A stretch of DNA of 64,000 nucleotides from Acinetobacter seifertii (GTDB lineage Bacteria > Pseudomonadota > Gammaproteobacteria > Pseudomonadales > Moraxellaceae). Every line of letters starts with the position of its first letter. Positions within the stretch are counted from its first letter, which is position 1. A program made the translations under genes and the position numbers. This document shows, one piece after another, positions 8,807 through 18,246 of this stretch. The notes below the pieces were generated by a model. That model worked only from the letters and a program-made list of their open reading frames with translations. It was not told the origin of the DNA and searched no databases. The stretch is taken from NCBI RefSeq assembly GCF_000368065.1, contig NZ_KB851200.1:697827-761826 (forward strand), written 5' to 3'.

Positions 8807-11245
8807 ATGCTAAAAAAATGTGTTTTTTCATTGGTATATCTCTTGCCAATTCAATTGTACGCTGCTCAAGTGGATGTCTTGCGTGAGCAGGCTATTCAAG
8901 ATTATAGAGCAGGGCAAACCCAACAGGCTGTTTATCAGCTACATCAATTGTTAAAACAGTCTCCACATGATCAAAAATTGTTAGCTGATTATTTAATTGT
9001 TATGTCTAATGAAAAAAAGGATCTGACTAAACTTACAGATTTATTGGTAAATATTAATTATGTGAATTTTCCGGAATATGCAAAGCTACCTTTAATTCAA
9101 AATTTTCGAGATTTTAAATATTTTAAAATAGCGCTTGAATGGGCAAATAAGCTTAATATTCACAAAACGATTGATGGGCGCATTTTATTATCTGTTTTAT
9201 ATGCTGAATCGCAAGACACAGTGAATGCTAAGACTCTGTTATCTAAAATCAATATTAAAAATTTAAATGCTGATCAATTGGTACGTATTGCATATGCTTA
9301 CCGTCTAATTAATTTGCCTGTAGATGCTTTAGCTACAATTGAGCATGCTTATCAGCAACAACCTAAGTCTTCATCCGTTTTACAAGAGTATGTCTATGAC
9401 TTGATTGCTATTGGTGCATATAAAAAAGCTCAGCAATTACTCCAAACAAGCGAAAAAAATCAGCAAACTGCGCAATTACAGCAAACTTTACAAGTCAGTG
9501 AATTTTCTCAGCAGGTCAATAATTCAATTACCCGTTATAAATATTTAAATCGCCAAGGCTTATCAGATACAGAAAGTTTTGCTGAATTAGATAGCGTGTT
9601 AGAAAAGGGGCAAAAGTTACAACAGCAAATAAAGCCAGAAGATCCTAACTATTTAAGGTTTCACTACGATTATTTATATGCATTAGATTTTAGAGGGCGA
9701 GCGAAAGCGGTTTTAGATAATTTTACTCAATTAAGTATTCCGCTTGAGAAATTACCTGCATATGTACGTCATGCAATTGCTGATAGTTATTTAGCTGAGC
9801 AAAAGCCGAAGCAAGCTGAACTTGTTTATAAGACACTTTTAACCGAAAAAAATTATCCGGATATGATCGTCTATAGCGGGTTGTATTATTCTTATATTGA
9901 ACAAGAAAAATATAAGGAAGCTGAACAGCTTTTGGCAAAAGTTGATCACCTTATTCCGACTTATAAATATAGTCAGGCAAAGGGTGTAGATAAAACGAGC
10001 CATCCTGACCGAGACGATTATATTGCTTTAAAAGGAATGCATTTAGCTTATGCAAATCATTTAGATCAAGCTGAAAAACACTTTCAAAAAACAGTAGAGC
10101 AGGCACCTGCAAATGAGAGTTTAATTAATAACCTTGCCCGTGTGGAGCGCTGGAGAGAAAAGCCTTTAGAAGCAAAAAAAACAATTTCTCGTTTAAATGG
10201 TTTAGATCCGATTGCTAAAGATACTCGCATTAATGAAATGCAAAATGCTCAGGCTTTAGGTGATATCCAGACATGGCGTAAAACAACGCAAAACTTAGTG
10301 CAGTTTTATCCCGAAGATAGTGGCGTTATTAAAAGCCGCAAAGAGTTGGATGATCGTAATAGAGCTACGATTTCACATTCAACGACTTGGGGCCAAAGTA
10401 AAGCTAATAATAGCGATTCTGTAAGTGGACAAAACGGTTTAAAAGACCGTGAGATGGAAACTCGCCTTAATAGTCCGTGGATAAAAGATAATTATCGTTT
10501 ATTCGCTTGGCATCAAGATCGTTATGGCGAATACAATTTTGGCGACGTGCATAACCAGCGCTATGGTGTTGGGGGCGAATGGCAAGCCAATCGTAAGGCG
10601 TTATCTGCGATCTTGTCGCAAAGTACAGATGGCGGACAAGCTGGTGTTCGTCTTGATTGGTCACAGTGGCTAAATGATCACTGGCAGTATCAATTGCAAT
10701 ATAACAGTCAGGCTGATATTCCTCTACAAGCGATTGATGCAGGAGAAGATGGTCAATCTTATCGAGCTGCATTGACATGGCAAAAGGACGAATCACGTCA
10801 AATTGGCGCAAGTTACGGTTTGACTGATATTAGTGATGGCAATAAACAACAAGAATTTTCAACTTTTTGGCGTGAAAGACTATTTGCAGCGCCGCATCAC
10901 ATTACTTATGGCACTGTCCGTGGTTTTTTCGGCAGTAATAGCCAAGATCAAACTGCTTATTTTAGCCCAAGTTCGCATTACAGCGCAGAGTTGAACTTAA
11001 GTCATGAATGGGTGACTTGGCGTGAATATGAGCGTTCATTTAAACAGCATTTCGAGGCTGGGGTGGGCTTTTATAAACAAGCCGATTATTCCACTAAACC
11101 AACCTATTCTTTGCAGTATCAACATCAATGGCAGCTATCACGGACATGGCAACTCAATTATGGAATTGGCTGGCAATACCATCCTTACGATGGACATGGT
11201 GAACAGCATACCTATGGTATTTTCGGATTTGAAGGGCGTTTTTAA
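8807..11245 (+). CDS. pgaA: Poly-beta-1,6-GlcNAc export porin
   Basis: Outer-membrane protein that exports partly de-N-acetylated poly-N-acetylglucosamine, the biofilm polysaccharide. Residues 1-20 are a signal peptide (cleavage after the YAA region). Residues about 25-510 are helical TPR-like repeats facing the periplasm, where in E. coli they bind PgaB and polymer. Residues about 520-812 alternate in beta-strand fashion and end FGFEGRF, with the terminal Phe typical of outer-membrane barrels. The 812-residue length matches the family. There is no strong ribosome site before the ATG, so translation may be weak. It is the first gene of pgaABCD and overlaps pgaB by one base. Confidence 0.95.
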   Translation: MLKKCVFSLVYLLPIQLYAAQVDVLREQAIQDYRAGQTQQAVYQLHQLLKQSPHDQKLLADYLIVMSNEKKDLTKLTDLLVNINYVNFPEYAKLPLIQNFRDFKYFKIALEWANKLNIHKTIDGRILLSVLYAESQDTVNAKTLLSKINIKNLNADQLVRIAYAYRLINLPVDALATIEHAYQQQPKSSSVLQEYVYDLIAIGAYKKAQQLLQTSEKNQQTAQLQQTLQVSEFSQQVNNSITRYKYLNRQGLSDTESFAELDSVLEKGQKLQQQIKPEDPNYLRFHYDYLYALDFRGRAKAVLDNFTQLSIPLEKLPAYVRHAIADSYLAEQKPKQAELVYKTLLTEKNYPDMIVYSGLYYSYIEQEKYKEAEQLLAKVDHLIPTYKYSQAKGVDKTSHPDRDDYIALKGMHLAYANHLDQAEKHFQKTVEQAPANESLINNLARVERWREKPLEAKKTISRLNGLDPIAKDTRINEMQNAQALGDIQTWRKTTQNLVQFYPEDSGVIKSRKELDDRNRATISHSTTWGQSKANNSDSVSGQNGLKDREMETRLNSPWIKDNYRLFAWHQDRYGEYNFGDVHNQRYGVGGEWQANRKALSAILSQSTDGGQAGVRLDWSQWLNDHWQYQLQYNSQADIPLQAIDAGEDGQSYRAALTWQKDESRQIGASYGLTDISDGNKQQEFSTFWRERLFAAPHHITYGTVRGFFGSNSQDQTAYFSPSSHYSAELNLSHEWVTWREYERSFKQHFEAGVGFYKQADYSTKPTYSLQYQHQWQLSRTWQLNYGIGWQYHPYDGHGEQHTYGIFGFEGRF

Positions 11246-13074
11246 TGAATAATTTATTTTCGAAAATGTTGGGCTGTGCTTTGGCCTCGACATTGTTACC
11301 TCTGCAATTTGCATATGCCCAGATAGAAAAAGATTTACCAAAAAATCATGTGGTTTCTTTAACTTTTCATGACGTCAGAGATGATGTTTTAAAAGAGGGC
11401 GATCGGGATATTTATGCAATTCAAACTAAAAATTTAGCGCAGTTCTTTGACTGGCTCAGTCAATCTGAGTGGAAGCCAATACGCTTAAAAGATATTGAAG
11501 AGGCTCGTAAGCAAGGCAAAGAGCTACCTCATAATGCCATTTTGTTAACCTTTGATGATGGTGCTTTAAGTAGCTACAGTCGTATATTTCCACTGCTTAA
11601 GCAATATCAGATTCCGGCAGTTTTTGCACTCCCAACCAGTTGGCTAAATGGTAATACAAAAGCTGGCTATGAAGCCTATGGACAAGGGAACTTGGTCAAT
11701 TGGAAGCAAGTACGAGAAATGCAGGCTTCTGGCTTAGCTGAGTTTGCAAGCCATAGTGATGATTTGCATCATGGTGTGCTTGCTAACCCTCAAGGGAATG
11801 AACAACCCGCAGCAACTTCTTATATGTATTTAAAATCACAGGCACGTTACGAAACCGACGCGGAATATCAACAACGTATTTTGAACGATTTAAAAAAATC
11901 TCATGATGTCTTAAAAAAAGAATTGGGTGTAGAGCCGAAAGCGATTGTATGGCCGTATGGTGCGGTCAATCAGCAGTTAGAAAAAATAGCTCAACAAGCA
12001 GGGTTTAATTTTTCCTTTAGTTTAGGGCGTGATGGGGTGAACCAAATTAATGACGTTACCTTCAAACGCAGTCTTATGGTGGATAACTCTACAGCTGAGC
12101 AGCTATCGGAGACGTTGCTTAATATTTTGAACTCTGCAGAGAAGGATTTATATAAGCAGCCAAAACATTTTGTGAGTATGGATTTAAAGCAATTAGCTGC
12201 TTTAAGCAATACTCAGTCAGATGAAAAATTAGGGTTATTGTTATCCAAACTTTATAGCTTAAAAAACAATACGCTGATATTGAAACCTTTAGATGACCAA
12301 GATGGAGATGGACAATATGACGTTGCTTATTTCCCAACAACTCAAATGCCAGTTAAGCAAGATATTTTGAACCGTAGTTTATGGCAGGCACAAACTCGTG
12401 CAGGTCAGGCGGTTATTTTAGAACTACCTATTTATCCTCAAAAAAATAAACCGTTTTTGGTGGCAGATTTAGCTAAAGATATTGCGCGTTTTAATAGCAA
12501 TTTAAGTGGTATTCAACTTAATGCTGGAACTGCTTTAAATTGTGCAATGCAAAATACAACGCTGAACGAAAGTAACTGTGTTCAACAAGTGAAGCAATTG
12601 TCACAACTGAATCAACTGACTCAAAAAGCCGCAAAGCCTTATTTGAATATGAGTAATCAGGCCCAGTTTAGTTTGTTGCTGACACCAGACTTAGAGCATA
12701 TTGAGCAGTTACCAACACTTTTAAAATCACTTTTAACCCAGAATGATTTAGTGAACCTAAAATTTAATATGGTGGGTAAGCAAAAACAATTTAAACAAGC
12801 CTTAGAGCTTTTAAACACGCTTGATGCGAAATACAAGCAAAGAATTATGCTGACATTAACATTGCCAGAAAATGACCAGAAAAATGCTTGGCAAGAAGTG
12901 AAACAAGGTCTTTTTGATATTCAACGTATAGGTATTCAGAAATTTGGTGTTGATGGCTATAGCCCTAAAAATTCAAAAAGTGTTCACGAATATTTATATA
13001 ACCCAATCAGCTTAAATTCCAGTTCTGTGATGTATCAGCCCTTTGTGGGTCTAGCGAATGAGGGGAAAAAGTAA
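11245..13074 (+). CDS. pgaB: Poly-beta-1,6-GlcNAc N-deacetylase
   Basis: Periplasmic enzyme that removes some acetyl groups from the polymer so PgaA can export it. Residues 1-26 form a signal peptide ending FAYA. No convincing lipobox is present, unlike the E. coli lipoprotein. The carbohydrate esterase 4 domain (about 35-290) shows the metal/catalytic motif LLTFDDGALSSY and the SHSDDLHHG metal His pair. The C-terminal region (about 310-609) corresponds to the glycoside-hydrolase-like domain of PgaB, with a DQDGDGQYDVAYFP stretch. At 609 residues it is shorter than E. coli PgaB (about 670). Stop and start codons overlap with both neighbours. Confidence 0.94.
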   Translation: MNNLFSKMLGCALASTLLPLQFAYAQIEKDLPKNHVVSLTFHDVRDDVLKEGDRDIYAIQTKNLAQFFDWLSQSEWKPIRLKDIEEARKQGKELPHNAILLTFDDGALSSYSRIFPLLKQYQIPAVFALPTSWLNGNTKAGYEAYGQGNLVNWKQVREMQASGLAEFASHSDDLHHGVLANPQGNEQPAATSYMYLKSQARYETDAEYQQRILNDLKKSHDVLKKELGVEPKAIVWPYGAVNQQLEKIAQQAGFNFSFSLGRDGVNQINDVTFKRSLMVDNSTAEQLSETLLNILNSAEKDLYKQPKHFVSMDLKQLAALSNTQSDEKLGLLLSKLYSLKNNTLILKPLDDQDGDGQYDVAYFPTTQMPVKQDILNRSLWQAQTRAGQAVILELPIYPQKNKPFLVADLAKDIARFNSNLSGIQLNAGTALNCAMQNTTLNESNCVQQVKQLSQLNQLTQKAAKPYLNMSNQAQFSLLLTPDLEHIEQLPTLLKSLLTQNDLVNLKFNMVGKQKQFKQALELLNTLDAKYKQRIMLTLTLPENDQKNAWQEVKQGLFDIQRIGIQKFGVDGYSPKNSKSVHEYLYNPISLNSSSVMYQPFVGLANEGKK

Positions 13075-14321
13075 TGAGAGTATTACTCGATATTCTATTT
13101 GCTTTTGCCTTTTTATATCCGCTACTTATGGCGTGGACATGGATGGTAGGTGGTCTCTGGTTTTTCTTTAAACGGGAATATCATGAACAGCAATTACCTG
13201 AGCCTTCAAATGAAGGTTGCAGCATTATTATTCCTTGTTTTAATGAAGAAGCTCAAGTGCGGCAAACCATTCGTTATGCCTTGCAAACAAAATATCCAAA
13301 TTTTGAAGTGATTGCTGTAAATGATGGTAGTAGTGACAGAACAGCAAAGATTCTTGATGAGTTAGCAACACAAGATACTCGTCTGAGAGTCGTGCACTTA
13401 GCAGAAAACCAAGGTAAGGCAGTTGCTTTAAGATCGGGAGTGTTAGTAAGCAAATACGAATATTTAGTTTGTATTGATGGAGATGCTTTATTACATCCTC
13501 ATGCTGTACTTTGGCTCATGCAGCCGTTTTTAAAATTTCCACGTATTGGGGCTGTCACTGGTAACCCAAGAATTTTAAATCGCTCAAGTATTTTAGGGAA
13601 ATTACAGGTTGGGGAGTTCTCTTCAATTATTGGATTAATTAAGCGAGCACAGCGCACGTATGGACGTATTTTTACAGTATCAGGAGTAATTGTAGCGTTT
13701 AGAAAAACAGCCCTAGCTCGGGTCGGTTTTTGGTCTGACGACAAAATTACCGAAGATATTGATATCTCTTGGAAGCTTCAGATGGACCATTGGGATATTC
13801 AATATATTCCTCAAGCACTTTGTTATATCTACATGCCTGAAACTTTTAAAGGTCTTTGGAAACAGCGTTTGCGTTGGGCACAAGGTGGGGTAGAAGTCTT
13901 ATTGGAATATATTCCAAAAATGCTCAAAGTCCGCTTGCGCCGTATGTGGCCAGTCATGCTTGAAGCTTTAGTCAGTATTGTTTGGTCATATGTGATGATC
14001 TTTATTTTCTTACTTTTCTTGATTGGTCTATTTATTGAATTGCCTCAGCAGTGGCAGATCAATTCTCTAATGCCACAGTGGTATGGCGTGATATTGGGTG
14101 GAACATGTCTCATCCAATTTTTAGTCAGTTTATGGATCGATCATCGTTATGACCGTGGGCGTCTTTTTAGAAATTACTTTTGGGTAATTTGGTATCCGTT
14201 GTTTTTCTGGTTACTAACGTTATTTACCAGCGTGGTTGCGGTACCTAAAACTATATTTAACACAAAAAAACGTGCCCGCTGGGTTAGTCCCGATCGAGGC
14301 TTCCGTGGAGATAATTCATGA
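13074..14321 (+). CDS. pgaC: Poly-beta-1,6-GlcNAc synthase
   Basis: Processive family 2 glycosyltransferase in the inner membrane that polymerises UDP-GlcNAc into beta-1,6-poly-GlcNAc. The 415-residue protein has an N-terminal membrane helix, a cytoplasmic GT-A domain and about three C-terminal helices. All key motifs are visible: VNDGSSDRT, the acceptor-site CIDGDALL (D,D), the catalytic base in ITEDIDISW, and the QRLRWAQGG form of the QxxRW motif. It overlaps pgaB by one base and pgaD by four bases (ATGA), fitting a tightly coupled synthase pair. Confidence 0.97.
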   Translation: MRVLLDILFAFAFLYPLLMAWTWMVGGLWFFFKREYHEQQLPEPSNEGCSIIIPCFNEEAQVRQTIRYALQTKYPNFEVIAVNDGSSDRTAKILDELATQDTRLRVVHLAENQGKAVALRSGVLVSKYEYLVCIDGDALLHPHAVLWLMQPFLKFPRIGAVTGNPRILNRSSILGKLQVGEFSSIIGLIKRAQRTYGRIFTVSGVIVAFRKTALARVGFWSDDKITEDIDISWKLQMDHWDIQYIPQALCYIYMPETFKGLWKQRLRWAQGGVEVLLEYIPKMLKVRLRRMWPVMLEALVSIVWSYVMIFIFLLFLIGLFIELPQQWQINSLMPQWYGVILGGTCLIQFLVSLWIDHRYDRGRLFRNYFWVIWYPLFFWLLTLFTSVVAVPKTIFNTKKRARWVSPDRGFRGDNS

Positions 14322-14782
14322 AAAATGAAGAAAATACTGACGTAGAAGTTTTAGACATACCTGAATATATTGATCAGCCTGAATATGTAAAAAATAAGAC
14401 CGCGAACTATACCTTGCAAACAATAGGTTGGTTTTGTTTAATGTGGCTGCTTTTTCCGCTAGTGTCATTATTTCTTTGGTTTTTTGAAGGACATCTTATT
14501 TATGACTATGTGTGGGTAGATCATATTTCGGAAGTCAAAACTTTACTGCATTTACTTCTTTTAATTTGCTTAAGTGCTTTGGTTCTAATTTTATGGGCAA
14601 GTTATAACTGGCTTAGATTTCATGGTGATGATCGACGTAGTAAAGCGCCAAATAGTTCTGATGATTTATTGGCTTTTAAATTTACAGTAAGTACAGCGTC
14701 ATTATCAGAATTGCAAAAAGCTCAACGTGTCATTCTGCATTATGATGAGCATGGGCATTTGCAAAAATATGATTTGAACTGA
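14318..14782 (+). CDS. pgaD: PNAG synthase accessory subunit
   Basis: Small inner-membrane partner of PgaC. In E. coli, PgaC and PgaD together bind cyclic di-GMP and are needed for polymerisation. The protein has 154 residues with two membrane helices (about 32-53 and 75-100) and a soluble C-terminal tail. Sequence conservation in this family is weak, so the assignment rests mainly on size, topology and position as last gene of the operon. It starts inside the pgaC stop (ATGA) and ends just before a strong terminator. Confidence 0.9.
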   Translation: MKNEENTDVEVLDIPEYIDQPEYVKNKTANYTLQTIGWFCLMWLLFPLVSLFLWFFEGHLIYDYVWVDHISEVKTLLHLLLLICLSALVLILWASYNWLRFHGDDRRSKAPNSSDDLLAFKFTVSTASLSELQKAQRVILHYDEHGHLQKYDLN

Positions 14783-14784
14783 AT

Positions 14785-14819
14785 GAAAAAAGCATGGTAT
14801 TTCAACCATGCTTTTTTTA
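14785..14819 (+). terminator. Terminator of the pga operon
   Basis: The stem AAGCATGGT/ACCATGCTT has a loop of seven bases, preceded by an A-run and followed by seven Ts. It starts two bases after the pgaD stop. The flanking A- and T-runs would also let it end the convergent minus-strand gene at 14823. Confidence 0.92.
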
Positions 14820-14822
14820 TTT

Positions 14823-15386
14823 TCAAGAAGTTGTTCTAATAATGACATCAATGGTTTGCTGAGTGCCATCCATACTATATATAGCCGTTTGAGTAACTTT
14901 CACAATTGGCCAAGTCTGTAATTTGCAATTTGGTCTCTGTAGAGCTGCATAATAGTTATCAGATTTAAAAAATGTTTTATGGGCTTTTGCAGTATTAGGA
15001 GTCAAAAGACGCTTCAGCCATGTTTCATTTACTTGGGTTTCCAAAAAACGTAGAGCTAAGATACTTTTTACACGGTTATTAAATAGCCTCCTGTTTTTAG
15101 CAATAAGTGGATGGGTAATGAGACGATGTATACCAATTTGACTATGGGGCAAAATAAAGTGTGGTGTGATTTGAAATACAGTTACAAACTTTGCTTGTTG
15201 GCAGATTTTGTCTAAGTGTGTGACAGTTTCCTGATCCGTTCCGATAATCGCTACATTTAAATTAGAAAAATCATATGCTTTGATTGTATTTGATAAAAGA
15301 ACTTGACCATTAAAAGCGTCAAAATCCTGAACTGAATTTTGAAAAGTAGCTGATTTTGCAACACTATTTTTAAGTTCAATACTCAT
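14823..15386 (-). CDS. Shrunken flavin-containing monooxygenase-like protein
   Basis: A 187-residue protein that by eye aligns with the middle of Baeyer-Villiger/flavin-containing monooxygenases. YDFSNLNVAIIGT followed by ITPHFILP matches the NADP-binding strand and the VFQRTP region. The stretch KSDNYYAALQRPN and the closing TMDGTQQ-like/DVII segment match the region before the ATGF motif, where this protein simply stops. The FAD-binding N-terminal domain and the C-terminal half are missing, and the GxGxxG turn has become GTDQET. An active oxygenase is therefore unlikely. It may be a decayed gene still open, or a small protein with a new role. The family link is my reading and was not tested by a search. 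Confidence 0.6.
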   Translation of the reverse strand: MSIELKNSVAKSATFQNSVQDFDAFNGQVLLSNTIKAYDFSNLNVAIIGTDQETVTHLDKICQQAKFVTVFQITPHFILPHSQIGIHRLITHPLIAKNRRLFNNRVKSILALRFLETQVNETWLKRLLTPNTAKAHKTFFKSDNYYAALQRPNCKLQTWPIVKVTQTAIYSMDGTQQTIDVIIRTTS

Positions 15387-15533
15387 TTTCCAAAAGTCCT
15401 TTTGGTTTTCATTTATGATGATTTTTTATCGTTTTAATATAAATAACCAAGCAAGGTAGCTGGGTAAAGTATTTTCAGATGGGTGGTTATCTCAGGCTTG
15501 GAACTGAGCCAAGCATGAGACTTTGTTTAGATA

Positions 15534-16538
15534 TTAATGACTTGATTTTAATTGCATTAATTGAGTAAAGCTTTCTAAACGTTTATTTGTATCATAGACG
15601 TCACAAGTAAAAATAAACTCATCGACTTCATATGTAGCCAAAAGCTTTTCTAAACCTGAACGTACTGTTTCAGCAGAACCGATTTGTGCCATCTGATAGA
15701 AATTTTCAACTGAAAGTTGTTCTGCTGTGTTCCATAGTCCTTGCATTGAATTAACTGGTGGCTTGAGTTTTAAGCTTTCACCACGAATTAATCCTAAAAC
15801 ACGTTGGTATGCGCTTGTTGCTAGGAACTGAGCTTCTTCATCTGTATTGGCAACTACAACAGGTACGCCCATTGAGACATAAGGCTTGTCCAAATATTCA
15901 GAAGGTTCGAAATTTACACGATAAAGTTCAATCGCTTGACCAAGCATGCGTGGCGCAAAATGCGATGCAAATGAATAGGGTAATCCTAGCTTCGCAGCCA
16001 ATTGTGCGCTAAATAAGCTTGAACCCAATAACCAGACAGGCACATGAGTATTTTGTCCAGGAGTGGCAGTAATTCTTTGGCCGGGTTGAGGTGCTTTAAA
16101 ATATTGCAAAATCTCAACAACGTCTCTAGGAAACTGATCTTCCGTTTCCTGTTGCCCACGACGTAAGGCACGCATAGTGAGCTGATCTGTACCCGGAGCA
16201 CGACCTAAACCTAGCTCAATACGATTTGGATATAAGGTTGCTAATGTACCGAATTGTTCTGCAACCACTAATGGTGCATGGTTTGGTAGCATGATACCAC
16301 CTGAACCTAAACGAATGCGCTGGGTATGAGCCGCGATAAAGCCAAGTAAAACAGCAGTTGCTGAACTCGCAATTCCATCCATATTATGATGTTCTGCAAG
16401 CCAAAAACGGTCATAACCTAATTTTTCTGCATGTTGGGCGAGCTCTAATGCATGACGTAATGAAAACTCGATTGTTTTATCATCACGTATTGGAGCTAAC
16501 TCCAAAATTGAAAATTTGGTGTCTTGAAGTGATCGCAT
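15534..16538 (-). CDS. Luciferase-like flavin-dependent oxidoreductase (YhbW type)
   Basis: A 334-residue TIM-barrel protein of the bacterial luciferase-like monooxygenase class, closest by eye to E. coli YhbW/MsnO8-type proteins, which use reduced flavin on unknown substrates. Characteristic stretches are [49 protein letters not shown] and [16 protein letters not shown]. The ATG at 16538 is followed by the family-typical FSILELAPI. It appears monocistronic. The chemistry is known only at class level, so the substrate cannot be stated. Confidence 0.9.
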   Translation of the reverse strand: MRSLQDTKFSILELAPIRDDKTIEFSLRHALELAQHAEKLGYDRFWLAEHHNMDGIASSATAVLLGFIAAHTQRIRLGSGGIMLPNHAPLVVAEQFGTLATLYPNRIELGLGRAPGTDQLTMRALRRGQQETEDQFPRDVVEILQYFKAPQPGQRITATPGQNTHVPVWLLGSSLFSAQLAAKLGLPYSFASHFAPRMLGQAIELYRVNFEPSEYLDKPYVSMGVPVVVANTDEEAQFLATSAYQRVLGLIRGESLKLKPPVNSMQGLWNTAEQLSVENFYQMAQIGSAETVRSGLEKLLATYEVDEFIFTCDVYDTNKRLESFTQLMQLKSSH

Positions 16539-16630
16539 GCGATATTCTCAAAAAACGTTATATCGAAATAATACGATATAAATGAGGTGATGTATATCGA
16601 TTTTTTTCGATATAAATTTCACTCCCAAAT

Positions 16631-16657
16631 AAAAAAAGCACCGCTAGGGTGCTTTTT
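16631..16657 (-). terminator. Terminator of the first glycine-zipper gene
   Basis: The stem AAAGCACC/GGGTGCTTT surrounds a GCTA loop with A- and T-runs on either side. It lies about 17 bases beyond the stop codon of the minus-strand gene at 16674 and could act in both directions. Confidence 0.88.
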
Positions 16658-16673
16658 AATATCTGTATACCAA

Positions 16674-17192
16674 TTAGTGATGTTTATACCATCCACGGTG
16701 TAAGCCATTATCATGACGATAATAAGCGCGATCATTGTAATAACGACGGTCTTCACGATCATAGCGACGATCGTAACGGCGGTCATCTCGATCATAACGA
16801 CGGTCATAACGGTCATCATAGTTACGGTCTTGACCAACTTTACGACCTAAAGCAGAACCACCAGCGGCACCTACTGCTGCACCGATATACCCACCGTTTG
16901 TACCACCCATGTTTTTACCAACGGTATAACCAGCACCACCACCTAAAGCGCCACCAATAGCCGCTTCTGTACGGTTACGACGGTCACTTGCTGCGGCTGC
17001 ACCACCAGCACCACCTAAAGCAGCACCAATTGTTGCGCCAGATGTACCACCAATACTTCTACCAATTGCTGTACCGACTACACTACCTAGAGCCGAAGTT
17101 GCTGCTACACGGGTACCATTATCTGCATGTGCAACTGACACCATAGAGGTTGTTGCGATTAATGCACTTGCTAACCAAATATTCATTTTCAT
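16674..17192 (-). CDS. Secreted glycine-zipper protein with Arg/Tyr/Asp-rich tail
   Basis: A 172-residue exported protein of unknown function. Residues 1-23 are a signal peptide (SVAHA cleavage site). Residues about 30-120 are glycine-zipper repeats (GTAIGRSIGGTSGATIGAAL, GGALGGGAGYTVGKNMGG), which in other small envelope proteins form membrane-inserting helices. Residues about 123-172 are a low-complexity tail built from DRRYDR-type repeats, ending in a His/Tyr-rich stretch. It is a close paralogue of the next upstream gene (17429-17848), but the tail is different. Both genes have their own terminator, so they look like a tandem duplication that diverged at the C-terminus. Confidence 0.82.
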   Translation of the reverse strand: MKMNIWLASALIATTSMVSVAHADNGTRVAATSALGSVVGTAIGRSIGGTSGATIGAALGGAGGAAAASDRRNRTEAAIGGALGGGAGYTVGKNMGGTNGGYIGAAVGAAGGSALGRKVGQDRNYDDRYDRRYDRDDRRYDRRYDREDRRYYNDRAYYRHDNGLHRGWYKHH

Positions 17193-17383
17193 TTTGGAAC
17201 TCCATGCTCATTTTGCTGAAGAGCAATCTTTAATATCTTGAGCTAAATGTAATTAAAAATTTCGTGAAAATTATGGAGAAGGGCAATGCCGATACAATAG
17301 TTTTGTGTCTGCTTTGTATTGGTTGTATTAAGATGTGAATAAATCATGAGCAAAAGATTTTAAGACCACAAAAATGTTAATCA

Positions 17384-17408
17384 TAAAAAAACTCCCGAAG
17401 GTGTTTTA
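17384..17408 (-). terminator. Terminator of the second glycine-zipper gene
   Basis: On the minus strand AAAACACC, a TTCG tetraloop and GGAGTTTTTTTA form a stem with one internal mismatch and a T-run. It starts about 20 bases after the stop codon of the gene at 17429. Confidence 0.8.
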
Positions 17409-17428
17409 AGATATTCTCTTCACTATGA

Positions 17429-17848
17429 TTAGTGACGATGACGATGTTTTTTCTTCCAGTGTTTTGAAGATCGATCATAATCACGGTCTTTAGAGATTTT
17501 ATTACCTAAAGCACCACCACCTGCTGCACCTAAAGCAGCACCGATGTATCCACCGTTTGTACCACCCATGCTTTTACCAACAGTATAGCCAGCACCACCG
17601 CCTAAACCACCGCCAATTGCAGATTCTGTACGGTGACGACGATCACTAGCAACTGCTGCACCACCAGCACCACCTAAAGCAGCACCAATTGTTGCGCCAG
17701 ATGTACCACCCATGCTTTTACCAATTGCAGTACCAGCAACACTACCTAAAGCTGAAGCAGCTGCTACGTGAGTTGTATTATCAGCATGTGCTACAGTCAT
17801 CATAGAAGTAGCCAAAACTGCACTACATAATAAAGTATTTAATTTCAT
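17429..17848 (-). CDS. Secreted glycine-zipper protein, basic C-terminus
   Basis: A 139-residue exported protein, paralogue of the 172-residue protein next to it. It has a signal peptide (residues 1-22, TVAHA), glycine-zipper repeats (about 28-118, such as GGTSGATIGAALGGAGG) and a short, strongly basic end (SSKHWKKKHRHRH). The zipper region is nearly identical to that of its neighbour while the tails share no clear similarity. The function is unknown. A structural or stress role in the envelope is plausible for glycine-zipper proteins but is inference here. Confidence 0.82.
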   Translation of the reverse strand: MKLNTLLCSAVLATSMMTVAHADNTTHVAAASALGSVAGTAIGKSMGGTSGATIGAALGGAGGAAVASDRRHRTESAIGGGLGGGAGYTVGKSMGGTNGGYIGAALGAAGGGALGNKISKDRDYDRSSKHWKKKHRHRH

Positions 17849-18246
17849 TACTTACTCCATGTCCCAAGTTGCAGGACCATATATCTTTCGTTACGGCAAA
17901 TGTAACAAAACACTTCTCTTTAAATGTGGAGAACCCTCATTTGATTATTGGAGTTTAGTGTCTCGTTTGTATGCTTTCTATTAAAAACGTATGTAAAACC
18001 ATCAATCTGACCGAAAAGTTGACCAATACAAATGTTTGAAAATAAGTAGTGAGCGTTTGATAGGGAAAATATCTAATTTAATGTACTTAGGAATGTTGAG
18101 AAGACTATTCTAAAGTTCAGGAATTGAAGGATTACATATGTCATTTAATCAGCATAATCTGTAAACTATGCGCTATTTTTATGATTTGGCTTATCTTCTT
18201 ATATTTATCTAGATAAGTTTTTTGGACTTTTGAGATATTTCCTCTT
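17849..18246. other. Intergenic region upstream of prfA
   Basis: A 398-base AT-rich gap between two divergent genes. It must carry the promoters for the glycine-zipper gene (leftward) and prfA (rightward). I see no convincing small gene, RNA or repeat. A possible prfA promoter around TTGAAG (18124) and CATAATC (about 18153) is too weak to claim. Confidence 0.5.

Noticed and set aside
14823..15386. A functional Baeyer-Villiger monooxygenase
   Set aside because: The FAD-binding half and the glycine-rich turn are missing and the length is about a third of the family's, so it is reported as a remnant-like protein instead.
16649..16960. His/Asp-rich open frame on the plus strand
   Set aside because: It is the antisense shadow of the repeated DRRYDR-type tail of the glycine-zipper gene and lacks a sensible ribosome site.
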